NCBI GenBank assembly: GCA_050248275.1
Contig: JBFWSR010000001.1
Location: 310,001 to 374,000, forward strand
Reading direction: 5' to 3'
From: CAILZL01 sp050248275
GTDB lineage: Bacteria > Pseudomonadota > Gammaproteobacteria > Steroidobacterales > Steroidobacteraceae
Length of the DNA: 64,000 nt
A model generated the notes under the pieces. It ran no database searches. It worked only from the letters and a program-made list of their open reading frames with translations, and was not told the DNA's origin. The position numbers were made by a program, and so were the translations under genes. Each line of letters begins with the position of its first letter. The stretch's first letter is position 1. Of this stretch, positions 34,308-43,232 are shown one piece after another.

Positions 34308-35159
34308 TCAATGCTCTGCTTCTTCCCGTCCCAGTTGCCGGCGGATGGCTTCTTCCCGTGCGTCATCAATGGCGAACATGACCACATCCAGATCGGTTTC
34401 GTTTTCATTCCTGACAAACACGCCGGTCAGTTGGCTGTCGGGCTTTAATTCGCCCTGTGCAAACAAGGACCACATCTCCTGTGCATAGCGGGTATCCAAC
34501 AGTTCGGGCGCAAAGCGCGCCAGACTGGTGGTGATGTTGTTGATGTCACGCTCCAGCATGGCGAATGCATTATTGTTGCCGGTGGCGTTGACCGCTTGTG
34601 GCAGATCGATGATGACCGGACCTTCGGCGGCGATGAGGATGTTGTACTCGGACAGATCGCCATGAATCAGTCCGGCACACAGCATGCGCACCATCTGGCG
34701 GATGAGGAACTGGTGATAGTCGCGCGCCAGCTCAGGTGACAGTTCCACCTCCCCCAATCGGGGCGCGGAATATCCTTCGGCATCGGTGACCAGCTCCATC
34801 ACCAGTACGTCGTTGAAATAACCAAAAGGTTTGGGTACGCGTACATCCGCTGCGGCCAACTGATAGAGCGCATTCACTTCGGTATTCTTCCAGGCGCTTT
34901 CCTGTTCCTTGCGTCCGTAACCGGTGCTCTTGGCCATGGCACGGGCCTGACGGCTGCCGCGCACTTTGCGTCCTTCCTGATACTGTGCACGCTGCTGGAA
35001 ACTGCGCTGACCCAGGTCCTTGTAGACTTTGGCGCAACGAATCTCGGCGCCGCAGCGCACTACGTACACTGCAGCTTCCTTACCGCTTTTGAGAGCGCGA
35101 ATGACTTCATCGATGATGCCGTCGTCGATCAGCGGTTGCAGGCCTTGAGGCGTTTTCAT
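34308..35159 (-). CDS. RIO-type serine/threonine protein kinase
   Basis: Atypical kinase of the RIO1 family; bacterial members have few known substrates. The 283-residue protein has the ATP-binding lysines in SGKEAAVYVVR and CAKVYKD and the catalytic loop IHGDLSEYNIL. The metal-binding segment is VIIDLPQAVN and the flexible loop is ARAMAKSTGYGRKEQE. The ATG at 35159 has GGA upstream; an ATG at 35192 would add 11 residues of no family resemblance. It is last in a leftward tesA-fadD-CAP-RIO row. Confidence 0.9.
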   Translation of the reverse strand: MKTPQGLQPLIDDGIIDEVIRALKSGKEAAVYVVRCGAEIRCAKVYKDLGQRSFQQRAQYQEGRKVRGSRQARAMAKSTGYGRKEQESAWKNTEVNALYQLAAADVRVPKPFGYFNDVLVMELVTDAEGYSAPRLGEVELSPELARDYHQFLIRQMVRMLCAGLIHGDLSEYNILIAAEGPVIIDLPQAVNATGNNNAFAMLERDINNITTSLARFAPELLDTRYAQEMWSLFAQGELKPDSQLTGVFVRNENETDLDVVMFAIDDAREEAIRRQLGREEAEH

Positions 35160-35249
35160 TGAATCCGGAGGTGCATGGCAATTCCATACCATAGCATCTG
35201 GACAGGATCGGCATTGCAGACTTTGCTGATGGGAAAGCGCCTTGCTGCG

Positions 35250-36116
35250 TCAGCGTGGCAGGGCGAAATTCTGCGCCCAATAGACGGCAAGGTCGTCATG
35301 CCTGTTAACGGCGAAAGCCACGCCCATTTCGGTGAACTGCGAATTCATGATATTGGCGCAGTGACCGGGACTGGCGAGCCAGCCTGCGACAACCTCTTCA
35401 GCACTACCGGCGCCGGCCGCCACATTTTCACCCACCGCTTTCCAGCGATAGCCCTGCCGTGTGACACGCTGTGCCGGTGTGCTGCCGTCGCTGCCGGCAT
35501 GGGTCATCTGTTTGTGTCGCGCCATGTCGCTTGCATGCCGTTGCGCAGCCTTGTCGAGCAGTGCGTTCAACCGTAATGGCTGGCTCGCATTGTAGAGCGT
35601 GGCGCCGCAACGCCGACTGCTGGCGCGCGCCCGGTTGACCAGATTCAAAACCTGTTGTGCCGCCACCGTTTCATCGCCGGGAATGGCATGCGGAACAGCC
35701 AATACAATCCATAGTTCGTCAGCGCGCCGATCACTGCCCATTTGCTGCCATGCAGGGTCCATCAACAGCGCGCAGTATTTATTCGCCAATAATTGCTGCA
35801 CGTCCGTTTCGTGAGCATGACCGCTCAAATGAATGGTGCTCAGCCGGGTTGCCTGATAACCAGCCCCGTCCGCTGCGTGTTGCAGCGTTTCGCCCTTGGC
35901 TATCTGCCTGGCGATGGTTTGCAGACGCGTGTCTGTGTGTAAAGGCGGCAACCTGCGGCGTGTTTCGCAACCGCCATCGCGCAACGCATTGACCACATCG
36001 TGAATTTCACTGTGCGCTGCATGTGCATCCAAGAGAGCCGCCACACATAGTCCCGCAAACAAAGATGTCTGCCAGCCCCGCAAACGCCGGATAGTGGCTG
36101 TGCAGTTACTTGGCAT
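35250..36116 (-). CDS. Exported CAP-domain protein
   Basis: A 288-residue protein with a signal segment (about 12-34) and a C-terminal CAP/SCP domain (about 150-288). The domain shows NLVNRARASSRRCG, the conserved HASDMARHKQMTHAGSDG, GENVAAGAGSAEEVVAGWLASPGHCANIM and WAQNF. CAP proteins are secreted; bacterial members may bind lipids or act on the wall, but no activity can be assigned. The N-terminal half (about 38-140) is a second, diverged alpha/beta region. Its ATG overlaps the end of the acyl-CoA ligase gene by 11 bases. Confidence 0.88.
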   Translation of the reverse strand: MPSNCTATIRRLRGWQTSLFAGLCVAALLDAHAAHSEIHDVVNALRDGGCETRRRLPPLHTDTRLQTIARQIAKGETLQHAADGAGYQATRLSTIHLSGHAHETDVQQLLANKYCALLMDPAWQQMGSDRRADELWIVLAVPHAIPGDETVAAQQVLNLVNRARASSRRCGATLYNASQPLRLNALLDKAAQRHASDMARHKQMTHAGSDGSTPAQRVTRQGYRWKAVGENVAAGAGSAEEVVAGWLASPGHCANIMNSQFTEMGVAFAVNRHDDLAVYWAQNFALPR

Positions 36117-37776
36117 TCACCAGTTCATCGCGCAGGGCCCGGCGCAGAATCTTGCCGACGTTGGTCTTGGGCAGTTCGTTGCGGAAGTAGACATGCTTGG
36201 GCAGCTTGTAACCAGTGAGCTCCTTGCGACAGTGTTCGATGATCTGTTCCGCGGTCAGCGCCGGATCCTTGCGCACCACAAATACGGCGACCACTTCGCC
36301 GGCCCGTTCATCTTCCTGCGCGACGGCAGCGACTTCCAGTACGCCGGGATGCGCCGCGATCACGGCTTCGACTTCATTGGGGAATACCTTGAAGCCGGAG
36401 ACGGTGATCATGTCTTTCTTGCGATCCTCGATGAACACGAAACCACGTTGATCCATACGGCCGATATCGCCGGTACGCAGCCAGCCGCCGGGCAGCATGA
36501 CCTTGGCGGTCTCGTCCGGTCGTCGCCAGTACTCGCGCATCACCTGCGGGCCGCGCAGACAAATCTCGCCGCTTTCGCCCAGCGGCAGTTCATTGCCGTC
36601 ATCATCGCGAATGGTCAGTTCCGTGGAAGGGATGGGCATGCCGATCGAGCCGTCAAAGTCAGTATCCAGCGGCGTGACACAACCTACCGGTGATGCCTCC
36701 GTCAGGCCCCAGCCCTGAGCAATGACATGGCCCGTGACTTTCTTCCAATGTTCGGCCACGCTGGGCTGCACAGCCATGCCGCCACCCAGGGATACTTTCA
36801 AACGAGTGAAATCCAGTTTGTCGAAACCCGGCGTATGCAGCAGGGCATTGAACAACGTGTTCACAGCAGTGATGGCCGCCATCCGGTATTTGCCCAGCTC
36901 CTTGACGAAACCGGGAAAATCACGCGGGTTGGTGATCAGTACATTGTGCGTGCCCAGTTTCATGAACACGAAGCAATTCACGGTTAGCGAAAAGATGTGA
37001 TACAGCGGCAACGCCGTAATCACCACTTCGCCACGCAGACTCCATAGACCCAGACAGGCCGAAGCCTGGATGCAATTGGCCACCATGTTGCGATGCGTGA
37101 GCACGGCCGCCTTGGCGATGCCAGTGGTGCCGCCGGTGTATTGCAGGAAGGCAACGTCGTCGTGTGTAAGTGGGGTTTCATCGAGCGGCAGATAGTGGCC
37201 GCTGCGCAGGGCGACATTGAAGCGTACCGCGCCGGGCAGGTCGAATGCCGGCACCTGTTTGCGCACATGACGTACTACGAAGTTGACGATGCCCTGTTTC
37301 GGAAGGCCCAGCAGATCGCCGACGCCGGTCACGATCACGGTCTTGATGGCGGTGGTGGCGATGACTTCCTGCAGCACATGCGCAAAATTTTCCAGCACCA
37401 CGATCGCCACTGCGCCGGAGTCCTGCATCTGATGCTGCAGTTCGTGCGCAGTGTAGAGGGGGTTGGTATTGACCACGATGAGTCCGGCGCGCATTGCGCC
37501 GAAAATGGCGACCGGATATTGCAGCAAATTGGGCATCATCAGCGCGATGCGGTCGCCGCGCTGGAGCTTGGCGACATTTTGCAGCCAGGCAGCGAAATCG
37601 CGTGTCAATATTTCGAGCTGCTGATAACTGATGCTCCTGCCCATATTGGTGAATGCGGGCGCATCGCCGTACTGTGCGCAGCACTGATGCATGAGATCGA
37701 CCAGCGAGCGGTATTCATCCGGATTGATCTCGGCGGGCCGGCCAACGGGATAATGTTTCAACCAGATCTTGTCCAT
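36106..37776 (-). CDS. fadD: Long-chain fatty acid-CoA ligase
   Basis: ATP-dependent activation of fatty acids to acyl-CoA at the inner face of the membrane. The 556-residue length matches FadD (about 560). The AMP-binding signature is YTGGTTGIAKAAVLTHRN (one Ala replaces the common Gly). Then come GWGLTEASPVG, GWLRTGDIGRMDQRGFVFIEDRKKDMI and the C-terminal LPKTNVGKILRRALRDEL with the catalytic Lys. The ATG at 37776 follows GGGGGACAAAA. It lies 45 bases after tesA. Confidence 0.92.
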   Translation of the reverse strand: MDKIWLKHYPVGRPAEINPDEYRSLVDLMHQCCAQYGDAPAFTNMGRSISYQQLEILTRDFAAWLQNVAKLQRGDRIALMMPNLLQYPVAIFGAMRAGLIVVNTNPLYTAHELQHQMQDSGAVAIVVLENFAHVLQEVIATTAIKTVIVTGVGDLLGLPKQGIVNFVVRHVRKQVPAFDLPGAVRFNVALRSGHYLPLDETPLTHDDVAFLQYTGGTTGIAKAAVLTHRNMVANCIQASACLGLWSLRGEVVITALPLYHIFSLTVNCFVFMKLGTHNVLITNPRDFPGFVKELGKYRMAAITAVNTLFNALLHTPGFDKLDFTRLKVSLGGGMAVQPSVAEHWKKVTGHVIAQGWGLTEASPVGCVTPLDTDFDGSIGMPIPSTELTIRDDDGNELPLGESGEICLRGPQVMREYWRRPDETAKVMLPGGWLRTGDIGRMDQRGFVFIEDRKKDMITVSGFKVFPNEVEAVIAAHPGVLEVAAVAQEDERAGEVVAVFVVRKDPALTAEQIIEHCRKELTGYKLPKHVYFRNELPKTNVGKILRRALRDELVNAK

Positions 37777-37821
37777 TTTTTGTCCCCCAAGGCCCTTGTT
37801 TGTTAAGCCGGCAACCATTGT

Positions 37822-38469
37822 TCAGCGCTTTAACAACGGACGCAACTTTGACCAGACGCTTTCCAGTAAGTGTGGCTGGCCTTGCTCATTGGGATGCAGG
37901 TTATCGGCCTGCATCAGCCCGGCATCCAGGGCCACCCCCTCCATCAGAAAGGGCAGCAGCGCCACGTGTCTGGTTCTGGCCAGTCCGGTAAACACTACCT
38001 TGAAACCCTCGGTATAACTCGGGCCGTAATTGGGCGGCAGCTGCATGCCCACCAGCAACACTTTGGCCCCGCTCTGTTGTGCTGCATTGATCATGGCGTC
38101 GAGGTTGCTGCGCAATTGCGCGGTTGGCAAGCCGCGCAAACCATCATTGGCGCCCAGTTCCAGGATCACGATGGCTGGCTTATGAATATTTAACAGGCCC
38201 GGCAGACGAACTTTGCCGCCGCCGCTGGTCTCACCACTTACACTGGCGTTGATCAGGCGGTATTCGTAACCCTGCTCGGCAAGTCGCCTGCCCAGCAACG
38301 CGACCCAGCCATTTTCGACCTTGATGCCATAACCTGCACTCAGGCTGTCACCCATCACCAGTATGGTGGCCGGAGCGACAACCGGAGGAGTAGCCTGTGC
38401 GGCGTGTGGCATGCCCAGTAACAGACCCGCACATAACCATAGTTCCAGCCACCGCAAGCCGCCACGCAT
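37822..38469 (-). CDS. tesA: Periplasmic esterase/thioesterase I (TesA-like)
   Basis: SGNH-family hydrolase with a signal peptide (cleavage near AAQA); it would hydrolyse acyl esters or acyl-thioesters in the periplasm. In the 215-residue protein, block I is VMGDSLSAGYG (catalytic Ser), block III is LGANDGLRGLP, and the Asp/His pair is in QADNLHPNEQGQ. The ATG at 38469 overlaps the divergent ABC ATPase start codon; an upstream ATG at 38484 is also possible. tesA/ybbA divergence is a conserved proteobacterial arrangement. Confidence 0.92.
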   Translation of the reverse strand: MRGGLRWLELWLCAGLLLGMPHAAQATPPVVAPATILVMGDSLSAGYGIKVENGWVALLGRRLAEQGYEYRLINASVSGETSGGGKVRLPGLLNIHKPAIVILELGANDGLRGLPTAQLRSNLDAMINAAQQSGAKVLLVGMQLPPNYGPSYTEGFKVVFTGLARTRHVALLPFLMEGVALDAGLMQADNLHPNEQGQPHLLESVWSKLRPLLKR

Positions 38470-39157
38470 GAATCCAGATCGCATTGCCACTGCCACCGTG
38501 TTGTCCGCCGAACATCTCAGCAAGCAGGTTAGCAGTCCCGAGGGAAGTCTGACCATTCTGGACGATGTCAGTCTCGCCATAGGTAATGGTGAAACCGTGG
38601 CCATTGTCGGTACCTCCGGCGCCGGCAAATCGACGCTGCTGGCGCTGCTGGCGGGACTGGACACGCCCACGACCGGGCGTGTGCAGTTGAATGGCGCGGA
38701 ACTCACGGCGCTGGATGAAGATGGTCGCGCCGCCGTGCGCGCCCGGCATGTGGGCTTTGTGTTTCAGAGTTTTCATCTGGTGCCCTCGCTCACGGCGCTG
38801 GAGAACGTGATGCTGCCGCTGGAGCTGGCCGGCAAATTGCAGGCGCGCCCGGCAGCCCTGGCAGCCTTGCAGCAGGTAGGTCTTGCAGCGCGCAGCGGCC
38901 ACTATCCCAATCAATTATCGGGCGGCGAGCAGCAGCGAGTGGCCATTGCCCGTGCCTTCGTTACACAGCCCGCTGTGCTGTTCGCCGATGAGCCCACCGG
39001 CAATCTCGATACCGCCACCGGCGAACGTGTCATGACCCTGTTGTTCGAGCTCAATGCGGCCAACGGCACCACACTGGTTCTGGTCACGCACGATGTCCGC
39101 CTGGCCGAACGCTGCCAGCGCGTCATCCGTCTCGATAACGGCCAAGTCGTGTCATGA
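38468..39157 (+). CDS. ybbA: ABC transporter ATP-binding protein (YbbA-like)
   Basis: ATPase of the MacB/LolD type. The 229-residue protein has Walker A GTSGAGKSTLL, the Q-loop region FVFQSFHLVPSLTALENVMLPLEL, the signature LSGGEQQRVAIARA and Walker B VLFADEPTGNLD. It overlaps the permease gene by 4 bases (ATGA). The pair probably extracts or exports a lipidic or hydrophobic molecule from the inner membrane; the substrate is unknown. The adjacent tesA suggests a link to acyl-chain metabolism. Confidence 0.95.
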   Translation: MNPDRIATATVLSAEHLSKQVSSPEGSLTILDDVSLAIGNGETVAIVGTSGAGKSTLLALLAGLDTPTTGRVQLNGAELTALDEDGRAAVRARHVGFVFQSFHLVPSLTALENVMLPLELAGKLQARPAALAALQQVGLAARSGHYPNQLSGGEQQRVAIARAFVTQPAVLFADEPTGNLDTATGERVMTLLFELNAANGTTLVLVTHDVRLAERCQRVIRLDNGQVVS

Positions 39158-41655
39158 GTGCTCGCTTCATCAGCTGGGGCGTGGCAACACGCAAGCTGCG
39201 CCGCGAATGGCGTGCCGGTGAACACATCGTGTTGGTGCTGGCGTTGCTGGTGGCAGTCAGCGCCCTCACCGCCGTGAGTTTTTTTACCAGTCGCGTGGAT
39301 CGCTCCATGGCCCTGCGCGCCAATGAAGTACTGGCAGCCGATCTGCGCCTGCAGTCCAATCAGCCGTTGAGCGCTGAATATCTGCAGCACGCTCGCAGTC
39401 TGGGATTGCAGACTTCCGAATCGCAGGCATTCAACAGCGTGATCGTGCTGGGCGAGGCGTCGTCGCTCAGTTCGGCACGCGCGGTGACTGCCGGCTATCC
39501 GCTGCGCGGCCGATTGAAGATTGCCGATGTCTTGAATGGCGTTGCTTACGAAACCACCCAGCTGCCTGCCATAGGTGAAGTGTGGGCCGATCCGCGTCTG
39601 CTGTCCCGGCTGGGCGCTGACGTGGGCATGCAGTTGCAGGTGGGCAAGCGCCAGCTCACGGTCAGCAAGGTGCTGGATTACCGGCCCGACCAGGGTTCAC
39701 AGTTCGTGGAACTGGCGCCGACGTTATTGATGCGCCTGGAAGATGTGCCTTCAACCGGTCTGGTCAGTGTGGGCAGCCGAGTGCGCTACCGGCAACTGTT
39801 TGCCGGCGAACGCGATGCACTGGCTCAGTTCGATGCCTGGTTGCAGCCGCGTTTGCAGCCCGATGAACGTCTGGAACAACTCGGCGAAGCCAGCCCGCAA
39901 TTGCAGTCATCACTGGAACGCGCCGGCCGTTTTCTCAACCTTACCGGCTTGACCAGCGTGCTGCTGGCCGGCGTGGCGGTGGCCATGGCCGCGCGTCGCT
40001 ACGTGGCGCGGCATCTGGATACGGTCGCCCTGATGAAAAGCATGGGCGCTTCGCAGAACCTGGTGCTCAGCATCAGTTTGCTGGAACTGGGCATGCTGGG
40101 CGTGATGGCCGGCGTGCTGGGTACGGTGTTGGGTTATCTGGCGCAAGCCGGTTTGGCTTATGTGGCGCGCGATCTGTTTCAGGGTGAATTACCTGCGCCC
40201 GGCTGGAGTCCGGCCATTCTGGGCATGGTGACCCCCGTTGTGGTGCTGGCGGGTTTCGCCTTGCCGCCCTTGCTGCAACTCAAACAGGTGCCGCCTGCGC
40301 GCGTATTGCGCCACAACGTGGCGCCGCCACCGCTGCGTTACCTCAGTGTCTATGGCATCGCTGCTGCCTCGGTGTTTGTCCTGTTGCTGGCCTTGGTGCA
40401 CGATGTGCGACTGGTGAGCTATGTGGCTGGCGGCACGCTGGTGACCATCCTGTTCCTGGCGTTGGGTGGCTGGCTGCTGGTGCGCAGTCTGGGCAGTTTG
40501 CGGCGTGTGGTGGGCGTGTCCTGGCGTTATGGCGTGGCCAATATCGCGCGGCGCGGCAGCGAGAGCGTGGTGCAACTGGTGGCATTCGGCATGGGGCTGA
40601 TGGTGCTGCTGTTATTGCTGGTGGTGCGCAACGATCTGCTGCATGACTGGCGCATGAGCCTGCCTGCCGATACGCCCAATCAGTTCCTGATCAACATCGC
40701 GCCGGATCAGACGCAGGCACTCACGCAGTTCTTTGTAGAACGTGGCGTCAAGGCGCCCGTGCTGGTGCCGATGCTGCGCGCCCGTCTGCAAAGCATCAAC
40801 AATACAGCTGCCAGCCAGCTGCATCCTGCGGATGAACGCGGCCGCGGTTTTCTGGAACGCGAAGCCAATCTCACCTGGGCGCACGATTTACAGGAGGGCA
40901 ACAAGCTGGTCGCGGGTGAGTGGTGGCGTGACCATGATGGCGGTGGCGCGCGCGTCTCAGTGGAATCGGGCATCGCCGCTGCGCTGAACATCAAACTGGG
41001 CGATCGCATTACCTACGATGTCGGCGGCCAGACGATCACGGCCAGGGTCACCAGCCTGCGCGATGTGCGCTGGGACAGTTTCCGGCCGAATTTCTTCATG
41101 GTGTTTTCGCCGGGCGTGCTCGACAGCGTGACCGGCACTTACATCACCAGCGTACATCTCGACGCCGCCCAGCGCGGCATCATGGGCGAGTTCTATCGTG
41201 AGTTTCCCGAAATCACGGCCATCGACATTGATGCCTTGCTGATGCAGGTGCGCAGTGTCATGGATAACGCGGCGCTGGCCATCCAGTGCGTATTCGCCTT
41301 CTCATTGCTGGCCGGCATCAGTGTGCTGCTGGCGGCAATTCAAGCCACCCGCGATGAGCGTCGTTATGAAAGCGCCATGCTCAGAACCCTGGGCGCCAGT
41401 CGCCGGGTGGTGCTCCAGGGCGTGGCGGCCGAGTTCATCGTGCTGGGCCTGCTGGCCGGCCTGCTGGGCGCCTTTGCGGCCAGTGCAGTGGGCTATTATC
41501 TGGCCACCGAAGTGTTCAATCTCAAGTACAGCTTCGATGCCAGTGTCTGGTGGATCGGCCTGCTAAGTGGCGTACTGCTGGTGGGCGTGACGGGCATCAT
41601 CGTGACTCGCAGTGTGGTGAACCAGCCACCGGCAGCAACCCTGCGGGAGAATTGA
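39154..41655 (+). CDS. ybbP: ABC transporter permease, FtsX-like (YbbP type)
   Basis: An 833-residue permease with about ten membrane segments. The first is near residue 20-40, with a large periplasmic domain. Two FtsX/MacB-type membrane blocks follow (about 265-430 and 690-830). Conserved cytoplasmic elements include DTVALMKSMGASQNLVL and YESAMLRTLGASRRVVL. It works with the YbbA-like ATPase encoded 4 bases upstream. The exported substrate is not known. The coding sequence is intact and of usual length. Confidence 0.93.
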   Translation: MSARFISWGVATRKLRREWRAGEHIVLVLALLVAVSALTAVSFFTSRVDRSMALRANEVLAADLRLQSNQPLSAEYLQHARSLGLQTSESQAFNSVIVLGEASSLSSARAVTAGYPLRGRLKIADVLNGVAYETTQLPAIGEVWADPRLLSRLGADVGMQLQVGKRQLTVSKVLDYRPDQGSQFVELAPTLLMRLEDVPSTGLVSVGSRVRYRQLFAGERDALAQFDAWLQPRLQPDERLEQLGEASPQLQSSLERAGRFLNLTGLTSVLLAGVAVAMAARRYVARHLDTVALMKSMGASQNLVLSISLLELGMLGVMAGVLGTVLGYLAQAGLAYVARDLFQGELPAPGWSPAILGMVTPVVVLAGFALPPLLQLKQVPPARVLRHNVAPPPLRYLSVYGIAAASVFVLLLALVHDVRLVSYVAGGTLVTILFLALGGWLLVRSLGSLRRVVGVSWRYGVANIARRGSESVVQLVAFGMGLMVLLLLLVVRNDLLHDWRMSLPADTPNQFLINIAPDQTQALTQFFVERGVKAPVLVPMLRARLQSINNTAASQLHPADERGRGFLEREANLTWAHDLQEGNKLVAGEWWRDHDGGGARVSVESGIAAALNIKLGDRITYDVGGQTITARVTSLRDVRWDSFRPNFFMVFSPGVLDSVTGTYITSVHLDAAQRGIMGEFYREFPEITAIDIDALLMQVRSVMDNAALAIQCVFAFSLLAGISVLLAAIQATRDERRYESAMLRTLGASRRVVLQGVAAEFIVLGLLAGLLGAFAASAVGYYLATEVFNLKYSFDASVWWIGLLSGVLLVGVTGIIVTRSVVNQPPAATLREN

Positions 41656-41719
41656 TTCGTCTCAATTTCAGTAGAATGCCGTGCAGCCAGCCGCTGCGGC
41701 TGACACCATTCATATACTC

Positions 41720-42307
41720 ATGACCTCGCAGACCTCAACATACCGGTTTTCTTACTCATGCGTTGTCCTTGACCGTCGATACGGTCGTTCTCTTCTTGGG
41801 GTGCGGTACGCGCTGCTGTGGCTGGCTTTGTTATGGGCCGGCAGCGGTCATGCCGAGTCATATCAATCTACCGAAGCCTGGGTGGCAGAGAGATTGCAAA
41901 CCGATGGTGCGCCGACACCGCAAATACTCTGGCTGACGCCTGCGCTGCGCGCCCAGGTCGCTGAGATTCTGGGCCATGCCCCACGAACAGCGCGCTACCG
42001 TTACTGGCGTGCGGGTGGGCGCACGCTGTGGGTGCTGGATGAGGTGGGCAAAACCGAGGACATCACTTTCGCTTTTGACATCGAGAATGGCCATATCCAG
42101 CACAGCAAGGTGCTGGCATTCCGCGAGACGCGAGGTTGGGAAATTCGTGCACCGTGGTTTACACGGCAGTTCAACGGCGCGCATCTCACGCCCGAGCTGC
42201 AGCTCAGTCAGTCAATCAATGTGATCACCGGTGCAACCTTGTCGGTGGATGCCTTCAGGCGGAGCGCGCGGCTGGCGCTGTTTCTGCATCAACAGGTCAC
42301 TTCATGA
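41720..42307 (+). CDS. FMN-binding domain protein
   Basis: A predicted periplasmic protein of 195 residues. A signal/anchor segment (about 25-42; LLWLALLWAGSGHA) precedes an FMN-binding (RnfG/NqrC-type) domain. The site NVITGATLSVDAF matches the flavinylation motif (S/T-G-A-T-x-T), with Ser at the usual flavin-accepting Thr. It overlaps the PepSY-type gene by 4 bases. I infer an electron-transfer subunit outside the cytoplasm. An ApbE flavin transferase would be required and is not in the window. The ATG at 41720 is preferred over 41681. Confidence 0.8.
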   Translation: MTSQTSTYRFSYSCVVLDRRYGRSLLGVRYALLWLALLWAGSGHAESYQSTEAWVAERLQTDGAPTPQILWLTPALRAQVAEILGHAPRTARYRYWRAGGRTLWVLDEVGKTEDITFAFDIENGHIQHSKVLAFRETRGWEIRAPWFTRQFNGAHLTPELQLSQSINVITGATLSVDAFRRSARLALFLHQQVTS

Positions 42308-43053
42308 GTAGAACCGCGTTGCTGAGTCGCTGGCATCGCCGCTTTGGTCTGGCGCTATGTCTGTTCGCCATTCTGTTGGCCACCACGGGCATTGCGCTGA
42401 ATCACACCCAGGATCTGCAGTTGGCGCGATATACCGTGCAGTGGCCCTGGTTGCTGGAGTTGTATGGTATGCCCAGCAATACCCCACAGCAGTCTTTTGC
42501 TGTGCCAGGGCATTGGTTGAGCCGGTGGCAGCAGCATGTGTATTTCGACGCACACGCGACGGATTTGCCGCCGGTGGACCATCTTGCAGGTGCGGTAGCG
42601 TTGCCCACCGGCATGGCTCTCGCCAGTCAAGACAGTGTGTGGCTGCTCGATGCACAGGCACAGGTGATTGACCGGCTGGACCGACCCGGTGGCGCTGCCA
42701 TTGCCGCGGTGGGATTGGCGCAAACGCAATTGCAGTTGCGGCTGACGGATGCCTCGCAGTGGCAGGCCAATGCCGATCTCACGGCGTTTGAAGCAGCCAA
42801 TGCGACTGATATCGAATGGTCCGAACCGGTTGTTCTGCCTGCCGGGCTGGTCAGTGCCATCGCTCAGCAGGCTGGCGGCGTCAGCCTCGAACGCCTGCTG
42901 CTCGATCTGCATAGTGGCCGCTTGTTTTCCCGTTTGGGAATCTGGCTGATCGACCTCAGTGGTCTGGCCCTGCTGGTGCTGGCTATTACTGGTTTGTGGA
43001 TGGTGCTGCGCCGCTGGCGACGGCATCCCCATCCCGGTCGTCACCATTCCTGA
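42304..43053 (+). CDS. PepSY-associated membrane protein
   Basis: A 249-residue inner-membrane protein. The first membrane segment (about 14-33) includes SRWHRRFGLALCLFAILLA and GIALNHT; the last lies in about 215-240, preceded by LLDLHSGRLFSRLGIWLID. Histidines in W-H, NH and LHSG match those of PepSY-TM ferric-reductase-like proteins, where they may bind haem. The FMN-binding protein is encoded immediately upstream with a 4-base overlap (ATGA). Together they suggest a transmembrane electron path to the periplasm. The frame is open upstream, but ATG at 42304 is the natural start. Confidence 0.82.
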   Translation: MSRTALLSRWHRRFGLALCLFAILLATTGIALNHTQDLQLARYTVQWPWLLELYGMPSNTPQQSFAVPGHWLSRWQQHVYFDAHATDLPPVDHLAGAVALPTGMALASQDSVWLLDAQAQVIDRLDRPGGAAIAAVGLAQTQLQLRLTDASQWQANADLTAFEAANATDIEWSEPVVLPAGLVSAIAQQAGGVSLERLLLDLHSGRLFSRLGIWLIDLSGLALLVLAITGLWMVLRRWRRHPHPGRHHS

Positions 43054-43122
43054 GCATCCGTTTATGTAAGTGAGTTCCACGCACACCGCTTGGGGTTCCC
43101 ACTCATGGTCTATGTAGTATCG

Positions 43123-43151
43123 CGAATAACAACGATTCGCATTTGCTATCA
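43123..43151. promoter_or_regulatory. Possible degenerate Fur box
   Basis: The sequence AATAACAACGATTCGCATTT resembles Fur-controlled promoters of the form AATGATAATGATTCGCATTT, with about four differences. It lies about 80 bases before the porin start. The match is by eye only. Confidence 0.25.
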
Positions 43152-43232
43152 TCATCAGAAATGTTAGTCTGCCTGCTGACGGACCCAAGCTATGTCCAGT
43201 CAGCTTCAAATAACATTTAACTGGTTGATTCA

